The position numbers and the translations under genes are program-made. A DNA stretch of 64,000 bases from Toxotes chatareus (Eukaryota; Chordata; Actinopteri; Toxotidae). This document shows, in pieces, positions 1 to 9,728 of this stretch; position 1 is the stretch's first letter, and each line of letters opens with the position of its first letter. Below the pieces are notes generated by a model. The model had not been told where the DNA came from and did not search any database. It saw only the letters and a program-made list of their open reading frames with translations. The stretch lies in NCBI GenBank assembly GCA_016801885.1, contig CM028890.1:14004001-14068000 (forward strand), read 5' to 3'.

Positions 1-78
1 AAAAAAAATAAATAAATAAAAATCAGAATATCTAGATACACAAATACAAAACGATGCATTAAGTCACGGAGCACGTCA

Positions 79-2118
79 CACTGTTAAATGTTTTCCTGTT
101 AAAAAACAGTAAAGAACTGGCAGCACAGTTGCCATTATCTTACTGTAAAATTAATGGTAAATTGCTGTTATTGAAATTTACAGTTTATTACTGCTTTTGC
201 AAATACGGCAAAAAACTGTTTTTTTTACTAGCTTTATGGTAAATTACCATCAAATGTTAAGCAGTTAATTAATGCTAATTTACATCTTTTCTACAAGAGA
301 TATTCTTACAGGATACTACTGTAAATAAGTGAAAGTCAAATGAGCAATAAGCCTGCTAGCAAAACTGCAAATGCAATGTAAGAGTACATTTTAACACAAA
401 TAATACAGCTGCAAAGTGTTCTTTCAAAGTACCTGTTTATTAATAAACAAAAACCTTGACATTTCACCCACTTACAAAAAAAAAAAATATCTAACACACA
501 ATGTGTATGTTAAGGCAACAACCCACTGTGTCCAGTGAATAAAAAGGTAACCAAAATTACTGGGTGCATAATGTTACAGGTTGCTCTGTTACACAGAGTT
601 GAATTTCAACATTACTGTAACAAGAAAAACTATGAAGTAAAACTAAAAATACATGTCAGAAACAGAGGACAGTGGTGGTGTGAAATTTAGATGAAGTCCC
701 ACTCAAAATCCATCAACTTTTTGATGAGACTAGAGACACGAGGGTTGACACTAGTCACCTTTTTTTGAACAACCTTGCCTGCCTGTCTTGAAGGGACTTT
801 GCCTCGTCCAACCTTTGTTCCTCGCTCTGGATTTAAGCCAATGAACTGTCTGAAAAACGGGTGAATTCAGTATTAGTTTATTGGTTGAGATAAAAGTTTT
901 TCTAATTTGATAGCTGGAATTAGAGTTTTTAATTCCAGTAATTTAATGAAGGAAGCATGTTCAAAATCTGACCTCTGTATGAACTCAAGTGTGCAAGCAG
1001 CCTCATCTTGGTACTGCAGATTCACAAATGATGTGCCCCTCAAGGCTCACCATCCAGCAGCGAATACAGCTGTTTCACCTGAAACTTTTCACAGAAAACC
1101 AATGTTACAAATTATATAAAAAATGAATTATTACATATATACATTTATATTTTACACATACCAAGGAGGATCAGTCGAGGAGTTTGAGTGTCCCCTCTAC
1201 ATCAGTTGCTGTTGAAGAAGCCTAGGACAGTTACAGATGACAAAAGGGCAAGAGAAGGAATAATAAAAAAAAGAGAAAAATAGACATTTGATCAGAAAGA
1301 AAGAGCATGTCTCCAGACACCATAGTGATAAATAGAGTATTAACTTACTTATGCAAGAAGGATCAACCCCTCCAGAGTCTCAGAGAAGTGAGCCATCAGA
1401 AACATGTTCACAACTAAGTTAGACTGAATAGTTGTTGGACAATCTCAAAATCTTAAAAATCAGTCGAGGTTTCTGTGGCTAATTGCAGTGTAATAGCTAA
1501 ACGAAGCTGGTAATCTCTTAAGTGCTATTCTTGTAGCGACACACAGAAAACAAATGCTAATCAGATAAATACACGACACTCATGGGAAGAATATGCCTGT
1601 CTAAAATGCCTGTCTATTGCAGTCTTTACCGTACTAAACGAGAGTGTAGCCTATATTCAATTGAAGCTTAGCAACATGTGCAATTGTTTAAGATAGCTAA
1701 CCGTGCACTCAGCTTTCACGAGGATGTGTTAGCACACCTGGTAACAACGATGTAGCTAATGAAGTCGTGTCAGAGTAATAAATGATAAAGGCAGTGTGTC
1801 GCGCCAGTGAGAGTAAAGTAAAAAGACACTTACCGATTCAACCAGTTCTCAAAATGATGACTGATGATACGATGACCGACAAAAGTCTCAATTCGACGGC
1901 ATGTGGGCTTGCTGTAGCTTTGGTTTCCCAAAATGCAACGCAAAAAATACTGTTAAACTACTGTTTTTTTCATCTGCGCAACCAATGCTGTAAAATTACA
2001 TTATATTACGGTTTGTTCTCTTCACCGCCAAAAAATCTACAGTAATGTGCTGTATTTACACAAAACAGGATTATACTGTTGAAATTTTCCTGTAAATTAA
2101 CAGCAATTTGTTACAGTG
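79..2118. mobile_element. CACTA/EnSpm-like DNA transposon, nested in gypsy
   Basis: The + strand begins CACTGTTAAATG at 79 and the minus strand begins CACTGTAACAAATTG at 2118, so both ends are 5'-CACTG, the terminus of the CACTA/EnSpm superfamily. Both ends are rich in degenerate CTGTTAA / ACAGTAAA subterminal repeats (about 79-250 and 1940-2118). The two flanking bases are CA on each side (77-78 and 2119-2120), a 2-bp target duplication. No transposase (DDE) domain is visible in 2.04 kb, so this is a non-autonomous copy. It carries remnants of a spliced gene on the minus strand. Confidence 0.75.
687..1013 (-). pseudogene. Two terminal exons of an unidentified gene carried inside the CACTA-like element
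   Basis: On the minus strand an exon at 1013-973 (acceptor CTGCAG, donor GTCAG) encodes YQDEAACTLEFIQ and ends in phase 2. It splices in frame to an exon at 849-687 (acceptor TTTTTCAG) encoding RQFIGLNPERGTKVGRGK..., ending SLIKKLMDFEWDFI and TAA at 689-687. The matching splice phases and the basic, uninterrupted second exon suggest real coding origin. Further upstream there are donor-like sites, for example GTAAGTG after 1834, suggesting non-coding or decayed 5' exons. I do not recognise the protein family; it may be an accessory protein of the transposon or a captured host gene. Confidence 0.45.
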
Positions 2119-2656
2119 CATTCACCATCCCTTGGAACACGGCGGGTGCGTTTGTCAGCCCAAAAGACATTACCAGAAACTCAAAATGTCCCATGGGTGT
2201 GTTAAACGCAGTTTTCCACTCGTCCTCGGCCCGGATGCGGACCAGGTGGCAGGCATTACGCAGGTCTAGTTTGGTGAAGATCCTCGCTTCCTGTAGGGAT
2301 TCAAATGCAGAGTTCATTAATGGCAGGGGATACTTATTCTTAACGGTGGACTTATTTAAGCCCCGGTAGTCAATACAGGGGCCGAGAGCCCCGTCTTTCT
2401 TAGACACAAAGAAAAATCCCGCTCCTACAGGACAGGTGGAAGGCCTGATCACCCCTGAGTTCAGAGAATCAGCAATGTACTTCTCCATGGCCTCCCTTTC
2501 GGCCCTAGCCAAGCTGTACACCCGACTCTTAGGAAGAGAAGCTCCTGGCAACAGTTCAATGGAGCAGTCATATGGCCGGTGAGGAGGGAGAGCCAGAGCA
2601 ATAGATTTAGAAAAAAAAAAAAACCTCTGCCAGGTCGTGATATTCGGCCGGAACAT
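2119..2656 (-). pseudogene. gypsy reverse transcriptase fragment (N-terminal part)
   Basis: This open frame shows RT palm and finger motifs in order: [29 protein letters not shown] and [11 protein letters not shown]. These are diagnostic for the gypsy RT family, which copies element RNA into DNA. The frame stops where the CACTA-like element begins at 2118. The continuation is at 78-1 on the same strand, where a segment ending in YLD-ILIF is recognisable. A 12-A run (about 2610-2622) at the protease/RT boundary shifts the frame against the upstream protease. It is a non-functional remnant. Confidence 0.85.
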
Positions 2657-2689
2657 TGGAACCGGAATGGCTTTCGGAAGCTCCTCATG

Positions 2690-3290
2690 GCCGATGCCTG
2701 CCTGCCTGCCTGCCTGGCCAATTCGGCATCTAGAAGATCCTGCTCAGCCCCAGAATCAATAAGGACCCGAACCGGAATGTCCCCCTCCTTTAACACAATT
2801 TGTGCCTCCATAATCAGACTTGACACGGGTTTTGTGGGCGCCTGTATTTCGCTCGTCAATGTGCCCACTCTTGAGGACGAGCGAAGGCGTTTGGGCGAGC
2901 CGTGCACTCCCGAACATAGTGACCCTCCTTACCGCAGTACAGGCACTCACCTGACTTGATCTGTCGTTGCCGCTCCGCCGCGGAGAGACGACTGCGGCCC
3001 CAGTTGCATCGGTTCCTCAGTCGCCTGAGGGGAAGCTGAACGCCCTGCGGAGGAAGAGGACAGAACACAGGTTAGTGGATTGGCGGAACCATCCGACGGT
3101 AGCCGACTGGCGACTCCCACTCTGCCGTAGCCCAAGCCGCCGCTCTGCCCGTCAGGTGGGAAATAATAAACGCGATACGGGCTCGGTCAGTGGCGTAGGC
3201 CGAAGCCAGGAATTCGAAGTGCAACTCGCACTGAATGAGAAACGCCCGACAGTCCAAACAAATCACAGCAGAGGCCATACACAATAATCA
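2690..3290 (-). pseudogene. gypsy gag zinc knuckle and protease remnants
   Basis: Several overlapping short frames on the minus strand together give a degenerate gag and a retroviral-type aspartic protease. Visible are a zinc knuckle with the pattern C-x2-C-x4-H-x4-C (CLYCGKEGHYVREC, near 2950-2910), a gag segment with FLIQCELHFEF and ATDRARIAFIISHLTGRA, and the protease active-site stretch [18 protein letters not shown]. The pieces are in different frames, so at least two indels separate them. The order matches a gypsy gag-pol precursor. Confidence 0.8.
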
Positions 3291-4079
3291 CACTGGAACG
3301 AACGCTGGAAAGCTTGGTCAGAACACACAAGACAATCTGGCGACGAGTGCAGGGAGGACGGGGGCTTAAATATATCAGGGGGATGAGAGACAATTACACA
3401 CAGGTGAAACACATTAAGGGGGGGTGGGAGGCAATCAGGAGGTGGAAGGAGCACACGAGGAAAGGGAAGTCAAGACACCTGAAACTGAAACCATGAAACC
3501 TGAAACCTGAAAACCATTTGGATGGACTTGGCATACCGGGTGATGTGTATGTGTGTGTTGTGGATGTGTGTTCTAAGGCTTGGGGAGTTGGGAAAAGGGG
3601 CTTTAGGATCATTATACAGAGTGTTTTCCTCTTCCTCTTTCTTGATGGGCTTATAAGTAGTATTAACCCCCAGCACCATTGCATTAACAAGGTTAATATT
3701 AATGTCACTTGTCACCAAAACCATCTAGAGAAAGAGCGAACAGCAAGGAGAAGTAAGAAACAAGGGGACAGCCTTGTTCCATTTGCAGCTGGTAACAGGC
3801 CAAATCACATTTTGTTTAAAAAGCCAAGACTGCAGTTGATAGATTAACATACCTCCTGTGCCTCTTAGTCTTTAAGGAGGTAAAACCTCCATCCTGACAG
3901 AGGCAAAATAAACTCAATAAGGAGCACAGGATTTATAAGGTGATATATAATATGTCAGTGTGGCATTTATATATTGTTTCGCTTCTGCCAAGTACCTCAC
4001 AATTAAACTCCAGCACATTACTTGAGTAAATGTACCACTGCTAGGGTCCTAACCTCTTCTCATGGTTGCCCTCCCTCAG
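3291..4079. other. Spacer between retroelement and cbarp exons; possible gypsy non-coding repeat
   Basis: The stretch 3300-3520 is purine-rich (AGGAAGG, GGGGTGGGAGGCAATCAGG) and resembles non-coding sequence that often accompanies gypsy copies in fish; this is recalled, not proven. From 3520 to 4079 I see no open coding exon, no recognisable repeat and no clear promoter. The missing first coding exon of cbarp should lie here or beyond the left edge, but no exon with a phase-0 donor and a signal-like ATG start could be picked with confidence. Confidence 0.4.
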
Positions 4080-7000
4080 GATGTGCCTGTGTCAGCAGGC
4101 CAGGTGGAGAACTATGTGCTGCTGTTGGTGCTGCTGAGTGTTTTTGCTGGGGGGACGCTGGTCCTGCTCTCCCTGCTGCTTCTCTTCTGTCACCGCTGCT
4201 GCATGGGTGGAAGACGCTACTCCAGGTGGGTGGTGTCAACCGAGACACACGCTTCGGGGGACTGGCAGGCCCGGTTGGTCTGCAAACACAAAGGGATTAC
4301 AGAAGTCAACGTGATTATGACAGCAGTGGATTAAAGCTCTTATGAATATGAAACTGAAAGCTGTGATGTGACGAGGCATTTTTGTTTCTGTGAAAGAGCA
4401 CAGACTAAAACTAATTTCTTCTCTTTCAGAGCCAGCGATGACCCGGAGAAGACAAACACTACTTATGCTGAGGATTCTCAGCCCACCCAAGGTCAGGACT
4501 GAATTTTTTTAAAAAGTTCATACAGGATGTACATGCATTTCGGTCCACTGTCGTCACTAACTCCATTATTTCTCTCCTTCGGTTTGTCCTTGTCCTTTTT
4601 GTCACTCAGAGATCACCATTCGTCTGGATGAATCAGACGCTCTCTCAGCTTCGAGCTGTCACGATGGAGAGTCAGAACGATTTGTTTCCACTGGGTCCAC
4701 TGGCCGCAGAGTCTCCTTCAACGAATCTGCACTTTACGAACAGGAGAAGACGACTCAGGACAAAGGACGCAGGTACAATTTATCTGAGCTAAAGGTGAAT
4801 TTTTTTTTTACAGCTTATTTGATGAAGCTGTTTAATAGTTAATGATTTATCCTCCTCTTCAGGTATACTCTGACTGAAGGAGACTTCCACCACCTGAAAA
4901 AGGCCCGGCTGACCCACCTGCACCTACCACCAGCCCCCTGTGACCTTAAAATCCTCACCATCATGGAGTGTGACTCAGCGGAGAGCAGCACAGTCAACAT
5001 CAGTGAGACCGCAGCTCCTAAACTGCCACTCACCATCTACCAGGTAAAATGTGTTTCTGTGGTTGAATCATTGCAGCAGATTTTAATTCGACTCTGAGTA
5101 ATTCAAACACACACAAAAAAAAAAAAAAAAAAAAACAGGTTTGTTTTCTCTCTTGTTTCTCTTCAGCCCACTGAGCGAAGAGTCCCTGACTGGATGGGAC
5201 AGAGCCTCAGTGGAGGTCTGCCAGGAGACCCACACCACTCCATCATCCTGGACCAGGGACCCAGGCAGGCCTCATCAGCCATGAAAACACAGCAAACACG
5301 GTCCCAAACAGTAAGATTCACCTTTTTCCCCATTGTATTGAGAATTAAAAAACAATATTTTTGATATAATTAGAATTAGACAATTAGATTTGGCATTTGT
5401 GACCTTAAGACCTACTAAATTAGCATGCTGACATTAGCATTTAAGTACAGCCTTGCAAAACTGCTAGCATGAACATTAATCTTGTTTTGTCACTTCTTCA
5501 ACATGAGATGAGATGCTCAGTGTTTTTACCAAGGTTTATTTTGTGTTCTCAGGCAAAACCAATATTTTCATCCTGGGTTTGCTGGAATGCCTGTGGAAAA
5601 AAAGAAAGTTTTAAATCATAGCTGACAATTTTATCATGATTTTAGTTTCTGCTTGAAACAACATGAATTGAACAAAGACGAACACATTCCCTAAAACTCT
5701 GCAAACCACTGTTTTTTTTCCACAGTGAAAGTGAAAGCTGAGTAAGCCTGTATTCATACTAGAGAAATACATTTGCACAGTGTGAATTGATCCACACATA
5801 TCACACATAATCAGAGCTGTGATAAGCAGCTGCCACAGACTCAAACCTACTGATGCACCGTGACATCAGTCATCACTGCAGCTGAGTGACAATATGACAA
5901 ACTGTTGTCCCCTGAGGTCTTTGCCGCTGCCCGTCCCGATTCATCTCAGCTTGTCTGCCTCAACCTCTCCTAAATGTCTCATCACCTCCCTCCGTCCTCC
6001 TCTTCCTTCATCTCTTCTGTCAGATGGAGGCTATCGGGGACAGGGGAGAGGCTGAGAGCGAAAGGGGGATGAGAGGAGAATTGACTCAAGCTCCGGGCCA
6101 GACTTCAGTTCTACATTTCTTCTCTAAACTGCGGCGCCACGCCAGTCTAGAAGGGGCAGGGCCTTACTTCAGGAGGTGGAAATTCGACAGCAGTCATCGG
6201 GCTGCCAGTCTGGATGCCAAAGGTTTGGATAAATGTCATAAACAAGTACGATTTGATTTGTGGATAACATCTAGCTTTGTAAAAGAACAGCATGTGAATA
6301 AAATGAAAAAAATGAGTGTGACAAGGTGAGAAACATCAAGTAGACAGCTGTCTTCTCATGTGAATTACCACCAGGATCACCCAAGAGAAGACCCTTCCAG
6401 AGACAGAGGGCAGCAAGTGAAACCACCGATCACACTGAAGACGACTCTTTACCTCTTCAAGATGAGGTCATTGACTCTTTTCCACAGACTCCCATCCAGA
6501 CCAGTGGCCTCCAGTCCCTCTCTGCAGAGTCTCTATCTCACCCTGCAACTACACCCATGTCCTCAGTCTTCCTCAGCAGGTATATCCTACCCTATAATCT
6601 CATGACTTGCTCCAAATAATTCCTAGAATTACTGATTAACTGATTGTTCTCCATCTGTGCAGGCTAAAATTGGAGGCCATGGTGGAGATAGGTGGTGGCA
6701 GCAGCACCGGGAGAGAGGAACCCTGTTTGCCCACAGATGACTGTCATGCCCAGAGGCAAGAGAAGGCCACAACCAACGGAACAGGAGTAGAAAAAGAAAC
6801 CAAACTTGGAGCATATGTAAAAACAGATGCAGCAGGAGTCAAGCTAGAATCCACAGAAGATGATTTGTTTGGGGCACAACAAGAACCTGCCATTCAGGAA
6901 AGGTTTGAAGACGTGTCGGGGAAAACTATAGACACAAAGACAGAAGGTGTGGCAGGAGATGTGAGGAAAAAGAATGAGGCAGAGGTAGATGACAGAGAAG

Positions 7001-8551
7001 ACATGGTGTTGGGAGCTGAGGCCAGGAGAAGGGCCGACTCAGGCTCGTCTCTTTCCTTCATGATCCGGCAGGAGAGCTCGGAAGCCCCTCCATCCCTATA
7101 CAGAGAAATTTGGAGTTTGCGAGCCTCTCTGGAGCAATATGCCTCCTCAGACCAGAGCAGCACAGATCGGGAGTCTATTCGCAGTGATGCTGACAGCGTC
7201 TCGTCCTTAGGTGGTGCAGGAGCTCGTTCTGGCCTGGATAGCTGCTTGTCCCAAGACCTGGATGATGACCCTGAAGGAGAAGGGGAGGGAGAGGTGTTGG
7301 AGGGGGGAATAAGAGGGGCATCAGGTGGGGACAGTGAGATGGGAAGTGGAGCGGGAGGAGAGGGTGAGGCGGGTAACCGAAAGCTCCTTCAAATGGACAG
7401 TGGCTATGCCTCCATTGAAGCACCATCCAGGGCCCCTGAGGAGATGCGGCTTTTTGGGACTCCTGGAGCCCCAAGAGGGAAGACGGCATCTGAGAGAAGG
7501 TTGTTCTTCACCAGCTCTGGTAGAAAAGGTTCAGTGTGCGAGAGCATCGAGGCCAAGCTGTTTCAGGAGGAGCTGGAGGATGAGATGGCGGACAGCACAG
7601 AGACACTCAAGGAGAGATCTCAAACTGGCAGCCAGTCTCTTACCCTTCAAGAACCACATCAACTTCTGACATCCCTTCATCCTCAGAAACCTCCAGACTC
7701 ACAATCACAGCTGATGTCTCCGCTGATGAAGCCAATCTCACAGCCCTCTAGTCCTCACAGACCTCGCCCGCCGCCGTGACTACAGCATTGATGAGAAGAC
7801 AGATGCTCTTTTCAATGAGTTCCTCCGTCACGATCCCCGGTTCGACCAGCAGGACTCTCCGCTGCGCTCCAGGCACCGCTCCAGAGTTCACCTTCGGAAG
7901 CAGTGGCAGAGACACAAGCAATACAGCGACCCAGGGTCAGGCACTGGGGGTAGGTACTCCCCATCTTTAGAGAGGCAGAGGTTTAGTCCGCTGAGAAGGG
8001 GTGACAGCGCCGGTTACCCTCTGGACACCAGATATCACAGCACACTCTCACGCATTGCCAGTGCTGCCGACGAGGAAGCCAGTGAGGTTGCAGCTTGCGA
8101 GGAAGCAGCCAAAGAGAGCACAGAGAAGAAAGATCCATCAAGTGAAGGGCCTGCTGGGGATTCCATAGAAACTGCAGCCAACAAAACATCTGATGGCACA
8201 GATTCTAAAAAGAGAAGCTCTAGTTGTGCAGGGTCAAGTGAAGAGGGAAACGGCTGCCAAGTCTCTACTAACAAGGACACAGAAAGCACATCTAGCCAGG
8301 CTTTGGCCACTGCGACCACACAAACGTGCAACATGGATCCAAGAGTCGACAACAGGAACAACAACAGCAGTCAGGCTATCCTATCTGAGGTTTCCCTGCA
8401 GGCAGAGGGCAGCCTGTCAGACAAGCTGGTCATGTCAGTTGAAGAGAGGCTTTACGGTGGCCTGCGCAGTGCAGAGAAGCTCGGCCAGGGAGGATCGGAG
8501 CATGTGCTTACCGTGTCTCACACAGCCTCACCTGGCTTCAGTCCCATATAA
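4080..8551 (+). CDS. cbarp: Calcium channel beta-subunit-associated regulatory protein (BARP/Dos), 5' partial
   Basis: CBARP is a neuronal and neuroendocrine membrane protein that binds calcium-channel beta subunits and lowers channel surface activity. Exons seen: 4080-4225, 4430-4491, 4610-4772, 4863-5043, 5167-5310, 6024-6222, 6375-6579 and 6663-8551, all with GT-AG borders and matching phases. The first holds the single membrane segment (NYVLLLVLLSVFAGG...LLLLFC). Later blocks match the family: TGRRVSFNE, DKGRRYTLTEGDFHHLK, LRRHASLEGAGPYF, LQMDSGYASIE, RRDYSIDEKTDALF. The first coding exon is missing, so the extracellular N-terminus is not described. One oddity: the frame changes by one base between 7730 and 7777, where one frame ends in TGA (7777-7779) and the other carries the conserved RDYSIDEKTD to the stop at 8549-8551. 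This is either a one-base indel in a CCG-rich run or an unrecognised short intron. Confidence 0.9.
5410..5485. repeat. Fragment of the TTAGCATGCTAAC-type fish repeat in a cbarp intron
   Basis: CTACTAAATTAGCATGCTGA followed by ATTAGCATTTAAGTACAGCC and CTGCTAGCATGAAC, in the 713-bp cbarp intron between 5310 and 6024. It resembles the tail of the copy at 56.9-57.2 kb. Confidence 0.5.
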
Positions 8552-9728
8552 CCCTTCCACAATGCCATCTTCCTCATCAACTTTGTTTCAGATCCATTGC
8601 ATACAGACCAGAGACTTTAGCAAAATGGTCTACAGCAATTCAAACATCACCGTGTGCTAGATGCTGGGTCCATCTCTGCTTCCTTTACATTTGGACAAAT
8701 CTTCGAAATAAATATTGTCTGATAACATCATCGCATCATCGCACAGATATATTCTAAAGGACAGAAGTACCTTCTTGACAGCCAGTCTCTTCCAGCGTTT
8801 CCATTCAGACCTTAATTTCCACTGTGACGACATGTGACATGTGATGCTGCCCCTTTTTATTGGTAACATTCTTTAAATCAAATGCATTCATAACATAACT
8901 TTGAAAATATAGACCCATCTTTAGAAAACTTAAATATTTTCAGACTTAACTGTGAATTATCAGCATGCTACTGTATGTCCAAACAATGTGTATGTGAATA
9001 CTGTACAGTTTTAACTTTAAAACAAAAAGCACTTTGATGGGAAGAAAGATTATTGATTGAGTTTCTGTCACCCATTTCTCTCATTTTTAAACTATATCCT
9101 CCTCAAGTGTCCTTCTTGTCTCAATCACCATGAGGGAACATGTATATGTGAGAGCTGTTGTGTCTGTATTTGGTGATAGGAAGAACAACGCTGACCATGT
9201 TAAAAAAAAACAACATAATTCTTACAATGGTTTTGTGCTTGCAGCCTTCTCTCTCATTAACACCATATCAGCAGATCCGGAAACAGCACACTATATCGTA
9301 AAAGTAAAAACAGATGGGATACTCAGACTATACAGCCAACACAGCGATTAAAAATACATGCATCAAGCATTTTTATACTCATATTTCATCCGTTTTTATC
9401 GGATCTTTGTTAGTCATCTGTCCCTGTTTTGGATCATAATCAAGGAGATGGTATCCAGGAGCTTCCGTGGGCTCCACTGGAGAGTTGTATCACTGCTGGG
9501 ACTCTGCTGTGGGGGAGACTGACAGATGATACTTAAAAAGACTGACATAGGAGCCTCTCAGGCTTTTAGACAGATGGTGCAGTGATAGAGAGTTGAGGCT
9601 GTGAAAGTGGAGGTTGAAACTGAACAGCAGCGGCATTGTTGGCTCCAAAATCTCAGCAGAATGGAATGTACTCTCTGTATTACTAAATAAATGATATGTC
9701 TAGTTATATTTTTATCACTGTCAATAAA
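8552..9728 (+). other. cbarp 3' untranslated region with candidate poly(A) signals
   Basis: No coding frame follows the stop at 8551. AATAAA hexamers on the + strand occur at 8708-8713, 9686-9691 and 9723-9728. I cannot tell which is used; the last pair would give a 3' UTR of about 1.2 kb. The short frame at 9130-9351 has no family resemblance and is treated as chance. Confidence 0.4.

Larger units (their letters stand above)
1..3290 (-). mobile_element. Decayed Ty3/gypsy retrotransposon, interrupted by a nested DNA transposon
   Basis: Read on the minus strand, the order is gag remnant (about 3290-2860) with a CCHC zinc knuckle, aspartic protease with a DSGA motif (about 2800-2690), and reverse transcriptase (2656-2119, continuing at 78-1 on the other side of the nested element). 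This gag-PR-RT order with these motifs is typical of Ty3/gypsy elements. No long terminal repeat, RNase H or integrase is visible; the 3' part runs off the left window edge into an A-rich/(TAAA) stretch. Gag is broken into several frames, an A12 run sits between PR and RT, and the RT catalytic motif lacks a residue, so the copy is dead. The gag side ends about 0.8 kb before the first recognised cbarp exon. Confidence 0.85.

Noticed and set aside
7325..7669. 114-residue + frame in cbarp exon
   Set aside because: Alternative frame of the conserved cbarp coding sequence.
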